Positions 27,719-39,198 of a stretch of DNA of 64,000 nucleotides are shown here, piece by piece (position 1 is the stretch's first letter; each line of letters opens with the position of its first letter). The stretch is from Altererythrobacter sp. (GTDB taxonomy: Bacteria; Pseudomonadota; Alphaproteobacteria; Sphingomonadales; Sphingomonadaceae). The notes under the pieces are model-generated. The model ran no database searches. It saw nothing but the letters and a program-made list of their open reading frames with translations, and was not told where the DNA came from. Location of the stretch: NCBI GenBank assembly GCA_016793865.1, contig JAEULJ010000007.1, positions 582,797 through 646,796 of the forward strand, in the 5' to 3' direction. A program made the translations under genes and the position numbers.

Positions 27719-28160
27719 CGCGAACCGGCTGGCGATGCAACGGCGGGTGCGTGGGAAGTCTCGCGCGCCCGCCAATCCGCATCTGCATTGCAGCCCACCG
27801 CGCCGGGCGCACCGCACGCACGACACCCCGGCCGGTGAGGGTGTGGTTGGGAGCGGAGCCTCGCGGCTCCGCCCCCGCGGCGCATATGCGCCGCCCTGCC
27901 CCAATCATGGCCGTCCGGGTCGCAGAAGACGGCCTTGACGGAGCAAGCTTGAACCCACGCGTTGCGGCCAGCTGCGGCCAAGGCATTACCGTGGGATATG
28001 CGGGCGCGGCACCCGTGCGAGTTCGTTGCAGAGATTCCACATAAGATAAAGGCCAGTTCGGCGTAGCGAGAGCTGCAATCGACCGACATGGCGGCCGAGC
28101 CGTTGCCTTTTCACAGAAGTGCCAGCATCTTGCGCCACGCAGCGCCAGCACGAAAAAAAG
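27719..28160. other. 442-bp non-coding spacer with strong palindromes
   Basis: No convincing gene on either strand between hsp20 and pyrG. Seen: hairpin GCGGAGCC-TCGC-GGCTCCGC (27853-27872), then 4 nt later an 18-bp perfect palindrome GCGGCGCAT-ATGCGCCGC (27877-27894); these could end hsp20 or form a repeat unit. The pyrG end is followed (minus strand) by a run of seven T (28153-28159). The remainder is mixed sequence of somewhat lower GC with no recognised signal. Confidence 0.5.
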
Positions 28161-29795
<1,635 letters not shown>

Positions 29796-29948
29796 GGGAG
29801 TCGGGCCTTAAGGGTGGGAGCGGATTCGGCGCAAGTGCCAATGCGGCGGGGCGAGGCTGCGAAACGCGCAATCCCCAGCGTTGAACCAGGCGGGGGACCG
29901 CCAGCTCTCGCCCACCCCTACGCAGAAGCGCGGTTGCGCGCCGCGCGA

Positions 29949-30356
29949 TCAGTTCGCCGGAGTGGCCAGCGGATCGGGTGCCGTTGCCGGACCAGCAGCG
30001 GGGGCGGTAGCGGACCCCGCGGCCGCAGGGGCGGAAGCCGGCGCCGCGGCCGGCGCTGTGCCGGCGAGCGGATCGGCGGGTGCCGCGGGAGCGCTGGTGC
30101 GCTCCAGCGTCGTCTCGAGCGCGCCGGTATCGGTTTCCGCCACCGCCAGCGCGGCGAGGAGGATCGACAGCGCCACGAACAGCACGGCCAGCCACTTGGT
30201 CGCCCTGGTAAGGAAATCGGCCGCGCCGCGCGCGCTCAGCATCCCTGTCGGGCTGCCGCCGATGCCCAGTCCCCCGCCTTCGGAGCGCTGCATCAGGATC
30301 ACGCCGACGAGCGCGGCGGCGACCAGCGCCTGGATGACGGTGATGAAAAGATACAT
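29949..30356 (-). CDS. secG: Preprotein translocase subunit SecG
   Basis: 135 residues: two membrane helices (about 4-22 and 55-75) flanking the conserved loop LMQRSEGGGLGIGG, with SARGAADFLTRATKWLA before the second helix. A low-complexity Ala/Pro tail (about 85-135) extends it beyond the usual 75-110 residues, as is common in sphingomonads. Part of the SecYEG channel in the inner membrane; located between tpiA and pyrG. Confidence 0.93.
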   Translation of the reverse strand: MYLFITVIQALVAAALVGVILMQRSEGGGLGIGGSPTGMLSARGAADFLTRATKWLAVLFVALSILLAALAVAETDTGALETTLERTSAPAAPADPLAGTAPAAAPASAPAAAGSATAPAAGPATAPDPLATPAN

Positions 30357-30429
30357 GGGCGTGGGTGTCCGTGGATGGTTCGGGGCTATCTAGGGACGGC
30401 GGGGCCGTCGGGCAAGGTGGCGGGCGAGG

Positions 30430-31191
30430 TCAGGCCGCGTCGTCGTCGATGGCGGCGTGGACGATGCCCAGGAAGCTCTCCGCCGACAGGCTCGCCCCGC
30501 CGACCAGCGCTCCATCGACATCCGCGAGCGCCAGAATCTCCCGCGCATTCTCGGGCTTGACCGAACCGCCGTAAAGGATCCGCACCTGGGCTGCGGCCTG
30601 GGTGCCGAAGCTGTCCTTCACCAGCCGCCGGATCGCGCCGTGCATGGCGGCGATATCCTCCAGCCCGGCGCTGCGCCCGGTGCCGATGGCCCAGATCGGC
30701 TCATAGGCGATCGTGAGCCGCTCCCCTGCATCCACCACCTTCGCAAAGGCGTGGCGCAGCTGTCCGAGCACGAATTCTTCCGCGCGCCCGGAATCGCGGG
30801 TCTCAAGGCTCTCGCCGCAGCACAGCACGATTCGCAGGCCGGCGCCGAGCGCGGCCTCGATCTTGGCCGCCACGAGCGCATCATCCTCGCCGTGACCCTC
30901 GCGCCGCTCCGAATGGCCCAGAATGACGAACTTCGCGCCGGCATCGGCGATCATCGCGGCCGAGATGTCGCCAGTGTAGGCGCCATCCTTCGCCGGGTGG
31001 CAATCCTGGGCGCCCACGCCGATCTGCTCGACCTCGCGGTGCACGGCGTGAATCAGGGTGAACGGCGGAGCCAGCGCGACCTCCACCTTCATCTGGCGCT
31101 GCGCGGCACGGTCGATCGCGCGCGCCTCGGGCAACATCGCGCGGGTGCCGTTCATCTTCCAGTTGCCGACGATAAAGGGCCTCTCGGCCAT
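30430..31191 (-). CDS. tpiA: Triosephosphate isomerase
   Basis: 253-residue TIM barrel interconverting dihydroxyacetone phosphate and glyceraldehyde 3-phosphate. Seen: FIVGNWKMNG (substrate Lys), catalytic His in VILGHSERR, catalytic Glu in YEPIWAIGTG, and the phosphate loop YGGSVKPEN. ATG 31191 matches the family N-terminus; longer in-frame upstream sequence is spurious. It is divergent from ppiD across 182 nt. Confidence 0.97.
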   Translation of the reverse strand: MAERPFIVGNWKMNGTRAMLPEARAIDRAAQRQMKVEVALAPPFTLIHAVHREVEQIGVGAQDCHPAKDGAYTGDISAAMIADAGAKFVILGHSERREGHGEDDALVAAKIEAALGAGLRIVLCCGESLETRDSGRAEEFVLGQLRHAFAKVVDAGERLTIAYEPIWAIGTGRSAGLEDIAAMHGAIRRLVKDSFGTQAAAQVRILYGGSVKPENAREILALADVDGALVGGASLSAESFLGIVHAAIDDDAA

Positions 31192-31373
31192 GATCCGCAC
31201 GATCCTTCGGGATTGGGCAGCGCGGGGGGCGCCGGCCGGGGGGCGCTCGCTAGCCGAGCCGCAAGCGAAGGTCAAAACCCTTCGGTGGCTGTTGCCGCCA
31301 TGTGATCGGCCCGATATGGCGCAGCCGCAACACCTGCGCCAGCGCGCGCCATTCCCCAGGGTCTGTCACCGCA

Positions 31374-33308
31374 ATGCTTAAGTTTTTCCGCAACCTCTTC
31401 AAGACCAAGATCGGCCTGCTGATCACCTTCGGCTTCCTGGCCCTGATCGCGCTCGCCTTCGCCACCGCCGATGTGGCCAATGTGGGCACCTTCGGCGGCG
31501 TGGCCGGGGGCGACCGGGTTGCGGTGGTCGGAAACACGAAGCTGTCCACGTCCGAGCTTTCCCGCGCCGCCAGCCAGGCGCTTGACCGCGCGCAACAGCA
31601 GGATCCCACCCTTTCGATGCAGGCGTTCATCGCCCAGGGCGGTCTCGAGCGGGTTCTTGAACAGATCATCGATCGCGCCGCGATCGCCGCCTACGCCAGC
31701 AATCACGGCTTCCGCGCCGGTGACAATCTGATCAACAGCGAAATTCGCCAGATCGGCGCATTCCGCGGCCCGGACGGCAATTTCAGCGCCGATCTCTACA
31801 AGAACGCCCTCGCCGCGCAGGGCCTCAACGACAAGATCGTGCGCGACGATCTTCGCCAGGGGCTGCTCGCCCAGCTCCTGCTCGAGCCAGCCGCCATCGG
31901 CGTGCGCTATCCCGCCGCCGTCGCCAACCGCTACGCGATGCTGTTCAAGGAACGGCGCGTTGGCGAGCTCGCATTCCTCCCCTCGTCCGCCTTCGCACCT
32001 GCCGGGGAGCCGAGCGCGGCCGCGCTGGAGAGCTATTATCAATCGGCCCGCGCGCGTTTCATCCGGCCGGAGCGGCGCGAGCTTCGTTATGCCGAATTCG
32101 GCGCGGAAGCGGTGGCGGGGCGGATCGCACCGACCCCCGCGCAGGTGGCCGAGCGCTACAAGCGCGACGCCGCGCAATTCGCCGAGCGCGAGACGCGCAG
32201 CTTCGCGCAGCTCATCGTCCCCACCCAGCAGGCCGCGCAGGCGATCGCCCAGCGCGTGGCAGGCGGCACCTCGCTGGAAGCCGCCGCCACGGCCGCCGGG
32301 CTCAAGAGCTCGTCCGTCGCCACGGTGGAACGCGCCGCCCTCACGACACAGAGCTCGGCGGCAGTCGCCACGGCCTATTTCGCCGCTGCCCGGGGCGCCC
32401 TCACCACCCCCGCGCGCAGCCCCCTTGGCTGGCACATCGCGCGGGTGGAATCGGTCACGCGCATAGCGGGCCGCTCGCTGGCGGAGGCCACGCCCGCCAT
32501 CACCGAGACGCTCACCGACGAGAACCGCACCCGCGCCCTCGCCGATCTGTCCGCCGAGATAGAGCAGCAGCTCGACGATGGCGCCACCCTTCCCGAGGTC
32601 GCGCGGACGCTGAAGCTGACCGTCAGCAGCACAAGCCCGCTGATCGCCACAGGCCAGGGTTACGAGGGCGCGGCCTCGGCGCCCTCCGCCCTCACTCCCG
32701 TGCTCGCCACCGCCTTCCAGATGGAGGAGAGCGCGCCGCAGATCGCGCAGATTCCGCAGACCGACCGCTTCGTGATCTTCGAGGTGGCGCGCGTCACCCC
32801 CTCGGCCGCGGCACCGCTGGCGGAAATCCGGCCCGACGTGGTAACCGCGTGGCGCCAGGCCCAGGGCGCGGCGGCCGCCCGCGCCGCCGCCGACCGGGTG
32901 CTCGCCCGCCTCAAGAGCGGCGGCACGCTCGCCGCCGCTCTCGCCGCGGAGAAGGGCGGCCTGCCCGCGCCCGATGCGATAAACCTCTCGCGCGAGGAAC
33001 TCGCCGCCAGCCGCGAACGCGTCGCGCCGCCGCTCGCACTGATGTTCTCGATGGCTCAGGGCACTGCCAAGCGCCTCGCCGCGCCGGGTGACGGCGGCTG
33101 GTATGTGGTCGATCTCGACCGCATCGAGCTCGGGACGTTGGCACCAGGCGATCCGCTGGCGCTGCAGGCGCGACAGGAACTCGCGACTACCCTTGCCGCC
33201 GAGCTGACGCAGCAGGCCGTCGCCGCCATCCGCAAGGAGGTGGGGGTCGAGATAAACCGCACCGCGGTCGATGCGGTGCGCAAGCAGCTCGTCGGCGGCG
33301 GCAACTGA
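31374..33308 (+). CDS. ppiD: Periplasmic folding factor / peptidyl-prolyl isomerase, PpiD/SurA type
   Basis: 644 residues: short cytoplasmic start MLKFFRNLFKTKIG, one membrane helix (about 15-38), a SurA_N-like chaperone domain (residues 40-230) and a parvulin-like region (about 250-350; ERETRSFAQLIVPTQQ), then a long helical C-terminus. It is anchored in the inner membrane facing the periplasm and helps outer-membrane protein folding. ATG 31374 is chosen since the hydrophobic helix follows at the expected distance. Its end overlaps or abuts trpE. Confidence 0.88.
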   Translation: MLKFFRNLFKTKIGLLITFGFLALIALAFATADVANVGTFGGVAGGDRVAVVGNTKLSTSELSRAASQALDRAQQQDPTLSMQAFIAQGGLERVLEQIIDRAAIAAYASNHGFRAGDNLINSEIRQIGAFRGPDGNFSADLYKNALAAQGLNDKIVRDDLRQGLLAQLLLEPAAIGVRYPAAVANRYAMLFKERRVGELAFLPSSAFAPAGEPSAAALESYYQSARARFIRPERRELRYAEFGAEAVAGRIAPTPAQVAERYKRDAAQFAERETRSFAQLIVPTQQAAQAIAQRVAGGTSLEAAATAAGLKSSSVATVERAALTTQSSAAVATAYFAAARGALTTPARSPLGWHIARVESVTRIAGRSLAEATPAITETLTDENRTRALADLSAEIEQQLDDGATLPEVARTLKLTVSSTSPLIATGQGYEGAASAPSALTPVLATAFQMEESAPQIAQIPQTDRFVIFEVARVTPSAAAPLAEIRPDVVTAWRQAQGAAAARAAADRVLARLKSGGTLAAALAAEKGGLPAPDAINLSREELAASRERVAPPLALMFSMAQGTAKRLAAPGDGGWYVVDLDRIELGTLAPGDPLALQARQELATTLAAELTQQAVAAIRKEVGVEINRTAVDAVRKQLVGGGN

Positions 33309-34848
33309 GGAGGCCACGCTGAGCCTTCCCGAAGGCGCCGATGCCGCACGCGCGGCGCTCGCGACGGGCGGCAACGCGCTCGTGTGGCGCCGGCTGGTGG
33401 CCGACACCCTGACCCCCGTGGGCGCGGCGCTGCGGCTGATCGAGCCGGGGCGGGGCGATTTCCTGCTCGAATCGGTCGAAGGCGGGGCGGTTCGGGGGCG
33501 CTACAGCCTGCTCGGCCTCGATCCCGACCTGCTGTTCCGCGCCGAGGGTGCCCGCGCCGAACGCAATCCCCGCTGGCAGAGCGACCGCGCGGCCTTCGCC
33601 CCGGTCGACGGCGACCCGCTGGCCGCCCTGCGCGCCCTGCTGGCGGAATGCCGGATCGCGGTGCCGGACGGCCTCCCGCCTGCTCTCGCCTGCGTGGTCG
33701 GATATTTCGCCTATGAGACGCTGGGGCTGGTCGAGGCCGTGCCCCGGCCCGCCGCGCCCGGCATCGGTCTGCCCGACATATTGTTCGTTCGCCCCACGCT
33801 GCTGCTGGTCTTCGACAGCCTGGGGGAAGAGCTGTTCTGCATTGCCCCGCTGTGGCGCGGCGACCGCGCCGGAAGCGATGCCGGCGATCACGAACGCGCC
33901 ATCGCGGATGCGGCCGAGCGTATCGATGCCGCGCTGGCGCGGCTCGCCGGCCCCGAACCCGTGGCACAGGGCTTCGCCGGACAGCTTCCCGAAGCCGCGC
34001 TCACGCCGGAGCTCGCAGGCGATGACTATCGCGCGATGGTGCTGAAGGCGAAGGACTACATCGCCGCCGGCGACATCTTCCAGGTGGTGCTGGCGCAGCG
34101 CTTCACCTGCCCCTTCCCGCTCCCGCCGCTGGCGCTCTACAGGGCGCTGAGGCGGGTCAACCCCTCGCCCTTCCTCTATTTCCTCGACCTGCCCGGCTTC
34201 GCGGTGGTGGGCTCAAGTCCCGAGATCCTCGTCAGGGTGCGCGATGGCGAGGTGACGGTGCGGCCGATCGCCGGCACCAGCCCTCGCGGGGGCAATGCCG
34301 CCGAGGATGAGCAGCGCGCGCGCCTGCTTCTGGCGGACCCGAAGGAACGCGCCGAGCATCTGATGCTGCTCGATCTGGGTCGCAACGATGTCGGCCGGGT
34401 CGCGGCAAGGGGCAGCGTGGCGGTCACCGACAGCTTCACCATCGAGCGTTACAGCCACGTCATGCACATCGTCAGCCAGGTGACCGGGCGGCTCGATCCG
34501 GCGCGCGATGCGGTCGATGCCCTGTTCGCGGGCTTCCCCGCCGGCACCGTCAGCGGGGCGCCCAAGATCCGCGCCTGTGAGATCGTGGCCGAGCTGGAGC
34601 CGGAGGCGCGCGGCGCCTACGCCGGCGGGGTCGGCTATTTCGCGCCCGACGGATCGATCGACAGCTGCATCGTGCTCAGGACCGCCGTGGTCAAGGACGG
34701 GGTGATGCACGTCCAGGCGGGCGCGGGCATCGTGGCCGACAGCGACCCGGCGGGGGAACAGCGCGAGTGCGAAGCCAAGGCGGGCGCGCTGCGCGCCGCC
34801 GCCGCGGAGGCCTTCCGCATCGCAGGCGAGGCACTATACGGGCAGTGA
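33271..34848 (+). CDS. trpE: Anthranilate synthase component I
   Basis: Chorismate-binding subunit that starts tryptophan synthesis. Seen: tryptophan feedback site LLES (in FLLESVEGG), chorismate-domain motifs PIAGTSPRGG, LDLGRNDVGRV and GTVSGAPKIRACEIV. The start is ambiguous: ATG 33271 gives 525 residues but overlaps ppiD by 38 nt with an atypical N-terminus, whereas family proteins begin near residue 17, where a strong GGAGG (33309-33313) sits 5 nt before CTG 33319. No ATG, GTG or TTG is at that point, so a CTG start is plausible. The stop overlaps the next gene (TGATG). Confidence 0.95.
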   Translation: MRCASSSSAAATEEATLSLPEGADAARAALATGGNALVWRRLVADTLTPVGAALRLIEPGRGDFLLESVEGGAVRGRYSLLGLDPDLLFRAEGARAERNPRWQSDRAAFAPVDGDPLAALRALLAECRIAVPDGLPPALACVVGYFAYETLGLVEAVPRPAAPGIGLPDILFVRPTLLLVFDSLGEELFCIAPLWRGDRAGSDAGDHERAIADAAERIDAALARLAGPEPVAQGFAGQLPEAALTPELAGDDYRAMVLKAKDYIAAGDIFQVVLAQRFTCPFPLPPLALYRALRRVNPSPFLYFLDLPGFAVVGSSPEILVRVRDGEVTVRPIAGTSPRGGNAAEDEQRARLLLADPKERAEHLMLLDLGRNDVGRVAARGSVAVTDSFTIERYSHVMHIVSQVTGRLDPARDAVDALFAGFPAGTVSGAPKIRACEIVAELEPEARGAYAGGVGYFAPDGSIDSCIVLRTAVVKDGVMHVQAGAGIVADSDPAGEQRECEAKAGALRAAAAEAFRIAGEALYGQ

Positions 34849-35681
34849 TGCGAAAAACGATACTCCTCGCCGCAACGATTCCGCTCACCGCTTGCCAGCC
34901 CCCCGAGGCGGGCGAGCCCGTCGGGCGGGTTCAGGTCAGCGGCACGCCGGCCCCTTCCGCCACGCCCACCCCCGCGCCCACCATCGCCAGCCAGGTGGAA
35001 AGCGCTTGCCGCTCCGTGATCTTCGAAAACACCCCGTTGACGGACTGCATCGCCACGCCGGAACGCCACCGCATCGGCACCGCGCTTGCCGGGCCGGACG
35101 GTAATTTCGCCAGTCTTTCCGCCTTCGCGACCAGCCGCGACCGCAAGACCATCGCTTTCGCGGTCAACGCCGGAATGTTCGACAAGGAAGGCCAGCCGGT
35201 CGGCTATTTCGTGGAACGCGGGCAGCGCCGCAAGGAGCTCAACACCGCCGATGGCGAGGGCAATTTCCACATGAAGCCCAACGGCGTGTTCTTCGGCACC
35301 GGGGACAGCTGGGAAATCCGCACCGCCGAGGATTTCAAGGCCAATGTCAGCCAGCGGCCCGACTTCGGCACGCAGTCCGGCCCGATGCTGGTGGTGAATG
35401 GCAAGCTCCATCCCGAAATCACGCAGGACGGCGCCAGCCGCACCATCCGCAACGCCGTGGGCATCGACGCGCAGGGCCGCGCGCATTTCGTCATTTCCAG
35501 CGCTCCGATATCCTTCGGCAAGCTCGCGCGCTTCTACCGCGACGAGCTCAAGGTGAAGAACGCCCTCTATCTCGACGGCAGCGTCTCGCAGCTCTGGAAC
35601 CCGGCGACCGAGCGGATCGACGCGGGCGCACCGATCGGCCCGATCCTGGTTGTCGAACGCAAGGTGCCGGATGACGAATAA
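34848..35681 (+). CDS. Lipoprotein of the phosphodiester glycosidase family (DUF2233/NAGPA-like)
   Basis: 277 residues. Lipoprotein signal with lipobox LTAC (cleavage before Cys16). A Thr/Pro-rich linker precedes the domain with AVNAGMFDKEGQPVG, FHMKPNGVFF, TQSGPMLVVNGK and NALYLDGSVSQLW, the hallmarks of DUF2233/phosphodiester glycosidases that cleave sugar-1-phosphodiesters. Probably a membrane-anchored periplasmic enzyme acting on a cell-envelope glycan; substrate unknown. It is translationally coupled to trpE (TGATG) and overlaps pip by 11 nt. Confidence 0.85.
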   Translation: MRKTILLAATIPLTACQPPEAGEPVGRVQVSGTPAPSATPTPAPTIASQVESACRSVIFENTPLTDCIATPERHRIGTALAGPDGNFASLSAFATSRDRKTIAFAVNAGMFDKEGQPVGYFVERGQRRKELNTADGEGNFHMKPNGVFFGTGDSWEIRTAEDFKANVSQRPDFGTQSGPMLVVNGKLHPEITQDGASRTIRNAVGIDAQGRAHFVISSAPISFGKLARFYRDELKVKNALYLDGSVSQLWNPATERIDAGAPIGPILVVERKVPDDE

Positions 35682-36657
35682 TCCGGCGGGCGATCCCGGC
35701 GGCGCGCCGCGCCGCACGCTCTATCCCGCGATCGAGCCCTACGAGACCGGCTTCCTCGATGTCGGCGAGGGCCATTCGCTCTATTTCGAGCGCGTCGGCA
35801 CGCCCGGCGCCAAGCCGGCGGTGTTCCTCCACGGCGGGCCGGGCGGCGGCATGAGCGCGAACCATCGCCGCCAGTGGGATCCGGCGCGCTATGACGTGCT
35901 GCTGTTCGACCAGCGCGGCTGCGGCCGATCGCTGCCCTTCGCCGAGATCGAGCGCAACGACACCTGGCGCATCGTGGCCGATATCGAGCGGCTGCGGGAA
36001 ATGTGCGGCCATGCCGCCTGGCAGGTGTTCGGCGGAAGCTGGGGCGCGACCCTGGCGCTCGCCTATGCCCAGGCGCATCCCGAACGCGCCACCGAGCTGG
36101 TGCTGCGCGGCGTGTTCCTCGCCCGCGAGACCGAGAAGCGCTGGCTCTACGGCTATGGCGCCAGCGAGATCATGGCCGAGCGGTGGGACAGCTTCAGCGG
36201 GCTGATCCCCGAGAGCGAGCGCGGCGATCTGGTCGCCGCCTACTACCGCCGCCTCACCAGCGAGGACGAAGCCACGCGCCTTGCCGCCGCGCGCGAGTGG
36301 TCGCTGTGGGAGGGGAGCGTGGCCACCCTGCTGCCCGATCCGGCGCTGATGGACGCCTTCGCCGATCCGGCCAAGGCGGTGCCTTTCGCCCGCATCTGCG
36401 CGCGCTTCTTCCTCGAGGATTTCTTCCTCGAGGAAGCGCAGCTCCTGCGCGATATCGGCCGCATCCGCCACATCCCCGGCATCATCGTGCAGGGCCGGCA
36501 CGACGTCTGCTGCCCGCCCACCTCCGCCTGGGCGCTCAGGAAGGCCTGGCCCGAGGCCGAGCTGTGGATGATCCCCGACGCCGGCCACGCCGCCAGCGAG
36601 CCGGGCATCGTGGACGGGCTGGTGCGCGCCACCGATTCCTTCGCGGACCGAGCATGA
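35671..36657 (+). CDS. pip: Prolyl iminopeptidase
   Basis: 328-residue alpha/beta hydrolase removing N-terminal proline from peptides. Seen: oxyanion HGGPGGG (55-61), FDQRGCGRS, nucleophile elbow [10 protein letters not shown] with Ser123, and C-terminal GRHDVCCPP with catalytic Asp and AGHAASEPG with His. Length is typical of the S33 family (about 315-330). ATG 35671 overlaps the upstream lipoprotein gene; its stop overlaps trpG (ATGA). No signal peptide, so cytoplasmic. Confidence 0.93.
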   Translation: MTNNPAGDPGGAPRRTLYPAIEPYETGFLDVGEGHSLYFERVGTPGAKPAVFLHGGPGGGMSANHRRQWDPARYDVLLFDQRGCGRSLPFAEIERNDTWRIVADIERLREMCGHAAWQVFGGSWGATLALAYAQAHPERATELVLRGVFLARETEKRWLYGYGASEIMAERWDSFSGLIPESERGDLVAAYYRRLTSEDEATRLAAAREWSLWEGSVATLLPDPALMDAFADPAKAVPFARICARFFLEDFFLEEAQLLRDIGRIRHIPGIIVQGRHDVCCPPTSAWALRKAWPEAELWMIPDAGHAASEPGIVDGLVRATDSFADRA

Positions 36658-37256
36658 TCCTCGTCATCGACAACTACGACAGCTTCACCTTCAACCTGGT
36701 CCACTACCTGATGGAGCTGGGGGCCGAGGTGCGGGTGGAGCGCAATGATGCGATCTCTGCCGCGCAGGCGGTGGCCAGCGGGGCCGCGGGAGTGCTGATC
36801 TCGCCCGGCCCCTGCACGCCGAACGAGGCCGGGATCAGCCTCGAAATGGTCTCAGCTTGTGCCGACAAGCACCTGCCTTTGCTTGGAGTTTGCCTGGGCC
36901 ACCAGGCGATCGGCCAGCATTTCGGCGGACAGGTCGTGCGTGGTGGGCTGATGCACGGCAAGACCAGCCCGGTGGAGCATGACGGCACGGGCGTCTTCGC
37001 CGGCCTCCCCAGCCCCTTCATCGCCACGCGCTATCACTCGCTGGTGGTGGAGGATATTCCCGCCAGCCTGGCCGTCAACGCGACCAGCGCCACCCCCGGG
37101 CTCGACGGCACGGCGGTGATGGGGCTGCGCCATCGCGAGTTGCCCATCCACGGCGTCCAGTTCCATCCCGAGAGCATCGCCACCGAGCACGGCCATGCGC
37201 TGCTCGCCAATTTCCTGCGCGTCTGCGGCCTCCCCGTGGCGGAGCGTACGGCATGA
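36654..37256 (+). CDS. trpG: Anthranilate synthase component II (glutamine amidotransferase)
   Basis: 200 residues; supplies ammonia from glutamine to TrpE. Class I amidotransferase motifs: [19 protein letters not shown], nucleophile Cys in [13 protein letters not shown], and HPESI with catalytic His and Glu. May also serve para-aminobenzoate synthesis, since the PabA/TrpG distinction is not visible. Overlaps pip at the start and trpD at the end by 4 nt each (ATGA). Confidence 0.96.
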   Translation: MILVIDNYDSFTFNLVHYLMELGAEVRVERNDAISAAQAVASGAAGVLISPGPCTPNEAGISLEMVSACADKHLPLLGVCLGHQAIGQHFGGQVVRGGLMHGKTSPVEHDGTGVFAGLPSPFIATRYHSLVVEDIPASLAVNATSATPGLDGTAVMGLRHRELPIHGVQFHPESIATEHGHALLANFLRVCGLPVAERTA

Positions 37257-38245
37257 GAGCGCTGCCAGGCCCCGAGGCCCATCTGAGCGAGGCCGAGGCG
37301 CGCGAGGTCTTCGGCTGGATTCTCGATGGTGACGTCGCCGACGACGAGATCGCGCGCTTCCTGGTCGCCCTGTCGGATCGCGGGGAGACGGCGGAGGAGA
37401 TCGCCGGAGCAGCGCGGGCGCTGCGGACGCGGCTGATCCCGGTCGCCGCCCCGCCGGGCGCGGTCGATTGCTGCGGCACCGGGGGCGACGGGCACCACAC
37501 GCTCAACGTCTCCACCGCGGTCAGCCTGGTGGTGGCCGCCTGCGGGGTGCCGGTCGCCAAGCACGGCAACCGCGCCGCGAGCAGCAAGGCGGGCGCGGCG
37601 GACACGCTGGAGCAGCTCGGCCTGGACATGGAATCGGCGGGAAGAACCGCCGAGAAGACATTGGCGGAACTGGGAATCTGCTTCCTTTTCGCGAAGAACC
37701 ATCACCCCGCGATGGCGCGCATCCAGCCGATCCGCCAGCGGCTGGGTGTTCGCACCATCTTCAACCTGATGGGGCCGCTGTCCAATCCCGCGCGGGTCGA
37801 GCGCCAGCTTATCGGCATCGCGCGTCCTGCCTATGTGCCGATCTATGCCGCCGCCAAGGCCCGGCTGGGCACCGCGCTGACCTTCATCGTCTCCGGCGAC
37901 GAGGGGATCGACGAACTTAGCCTGGCCGGCGGCAACGAGCTGGCGGCGGTCGAGAGCCATGATTTCGAGATGCGCCGGATCAACGGCGACCAGGCGGGGC
38001 TCGATCATGCCCCGATCGATGCGATCCGCGGCGGCGATGCGGCGCATAACGCGCGCGAGCTGGCAGCGCTGCTGTCGGGCACGCCGGGAGCCTATCGCGA
38101 CGCGGTGCGCTTCAACGCCGCAGGGACGCTGATCGTGGCGGGCCGAACGGCCGATTGGGCCGAAGGGGCGGCGATGGCAGCCGAAGCGATCGATTCGGGC
38201 CGCGCGCGGCAGTTGCTCTCCGACTGGATCGCGATGGCGCGATGA
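37253..38245 (+). CDS. trpD: Anthranilate phosphoribosyltransferase
   Basis: 330 residues; transfers phosphoribose from PRPP to anthranilate. Seen: the glycine-rich [19 protein letters not shown] loop, [21 protein letters not shown], and [10 protein letters not shown]. Length normal (330-345). ATGA overlaps on both sides (trpG and trpC) mark tight translational coupling. Confidence 0.97.
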   Translation: MRALPGPEAHLSEAEAREVFGWILDGDVADDEIARFLVALSDRGETAEEIAGAARALRTRLIPVAAPPGAVDCCGTGGDGHHTLNVSTAVSLVVAACGVPVAKHGNRAASSKAGAADTLEQLGLDMESAGRTAEKTLAELGICFLFAKNHHPAMARIQPIRQRLGVRTIFNLMGPLSNPARVERQLIGIARPAYVPIYAAAKARLGTALTFIVSGDEGIDELSLAGGNELAAVESHDFEMRRINGDQAGLDHAPIDAIRGGDAAHNARELAALLSGTPGAYRDAVRFNAAGTLIVAGRTADWAEGAAMAAEAIDSGRARQLLSDWIAMAR

Positions 38246-39030
38246 ACAGGCTCGAGGAAATCTGCGCCACCAAACGCGAGGAAGTGGCCGCCCGCAAGCG
38301 CCTGCATTCGCTGGGCGATCTGGAAGCGGCGGCGCGGCTTCAGGCGGCACCGCGCGGCTTCCGCGCGGCGCTGGAACGGGCTGAGGCGGGGGGCGGCTTC
38401 GGCCTGATCGCGGAGATCAAGCGCGCCTCGCCCTCAAAGGGCCTGATCCGCGAGGATTTCCGCCCGGCGGACCATGCCCGCGCCTATGCCGCCGGCGGTG
38501 CGGCCTGCCTCTCGGTGCTGACCGACGCACCCTATTTCCAAGGGCACGAGGATTATCTGGTCGCCGCCCGCGCCGCCTGCGACCTGCCGGTGCTACGCAA
38601 GGATTTCATGGTCGATCCGTGGCAGGTGGCGGAAGCTCGCGCGATCGGCGCCGATGCGATCCTCATCATCGTGGCCGCGCTGGGCGACGATGCGATGGCC
38701 GAGATCGAGGCCGCCGCGATCGAGCATGGCATGGATGTGCTGGTCGAGGTTCACGACGCGGAGGAAATGGCCCGCGCGGCGCGGCTCCAGTCGCGGCTCA
38801 TCGGGGTGAACAATCGCAATCTCAAGAGTTTCCAGACCGATCTTGAGACGACATCTCAACTCGCACCGCTCGCCCCGGAGGGCGCGCTTCTGGTCGGCGA
38901 GAGCGGCATCGCCAGCAATGCGGATTGCCAGCGCTTGGCGCGCGTCGGGGTAAACAGCTTCCTGGTAGGCGAGAGCCTGATGCGCCAATCCGATGTGGAG
39001 GCCGCCACCCGCGCGCTGCTGCACGGATAA
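38242..39030 (+). CDS. trpC: Indole-3-glycerol-phosphate synthase
   Basis: 262-residue TIM barrel closing the indole ring. Seen: catalytic Lys in [33 protein letters not shown] and LVGESGIAS. It is the last gene of the coupled trpE-...-trpC unit and is followed by a U-rich intrinsic terminator, which supports an operon end here. Confidence 0.97.
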   Translation: MNRLEEICATKREEVAARKRLHSLGDLEAAARLQAAPRGFRAALERAEAGGGFGLIAEIKRASPSKGLIREDFRPADHARAYAAGGAACLSVLTDAPYFQGHEDYLVAARAACDLPVLRKDFMVDPWQVAEARAIGADAILIIVAALGDDAMAEIEAAAIEHGMDVLVEVHDAEEMARAARLQSRLIGVNNRNLKSFQTDLETTSQLAPLAPEGALLVGESGIASNADCQRLARVGVNSFLVGESLMRQSDVEAATRALLHG

Positions 39031-39106
39031 CTTTCCTACACCCCGGCGGCTATGCGATAATGGCCGGATGGCCCTCGCCCGCACCCCTCACGCTCCCACC
39101 CCCCAG

Positions 39107-39144
39107 CGCTCCCCCGCGAACCCGCGCGCGGAGCGGATTTTTTT
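39107..39144 (+). terminator. Intrinsic terminator after trpC
   Basis: CGCTCC (39107-39112) pairs with GGAGCG (39130-39135), with CCGCG/CGCGCG pairing inside, followed by GA and seven T (39138-39144). This is the clearest Rho-independent terminator in the window; it separates the trp genes from moaC. Confidence 0.75.
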
Positions 39145-39198
39145 GCTCCTGGACCGTGTAACACCCGGTCCATGTCTCGCAGGAAAGTGGCGGGTCTT

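Noticed and set aside
27349-28151. Leftward open frames across the hsp20-pyrG spacer, one containing an FCDPDGHDW stretch
   Set aside because: It resembles a VOC strand by chance only; the frames overlap hsp20, change composition abruptly and lack start signals.
31192-31373. TTGACC-N17-TAGCGA as a tpiA promoter on the minus strand
   Set aside because: The -10 matches the consensus poorly, and in this GC range such pairs occur by chance.
31272-33407. 711-codon open frame antisense to ppiD
   Set aside because: GC-rich codon bias leaves the opposite strand open; its composition is Gly/Arg-rich with no domain, and ppiD matches a known family.
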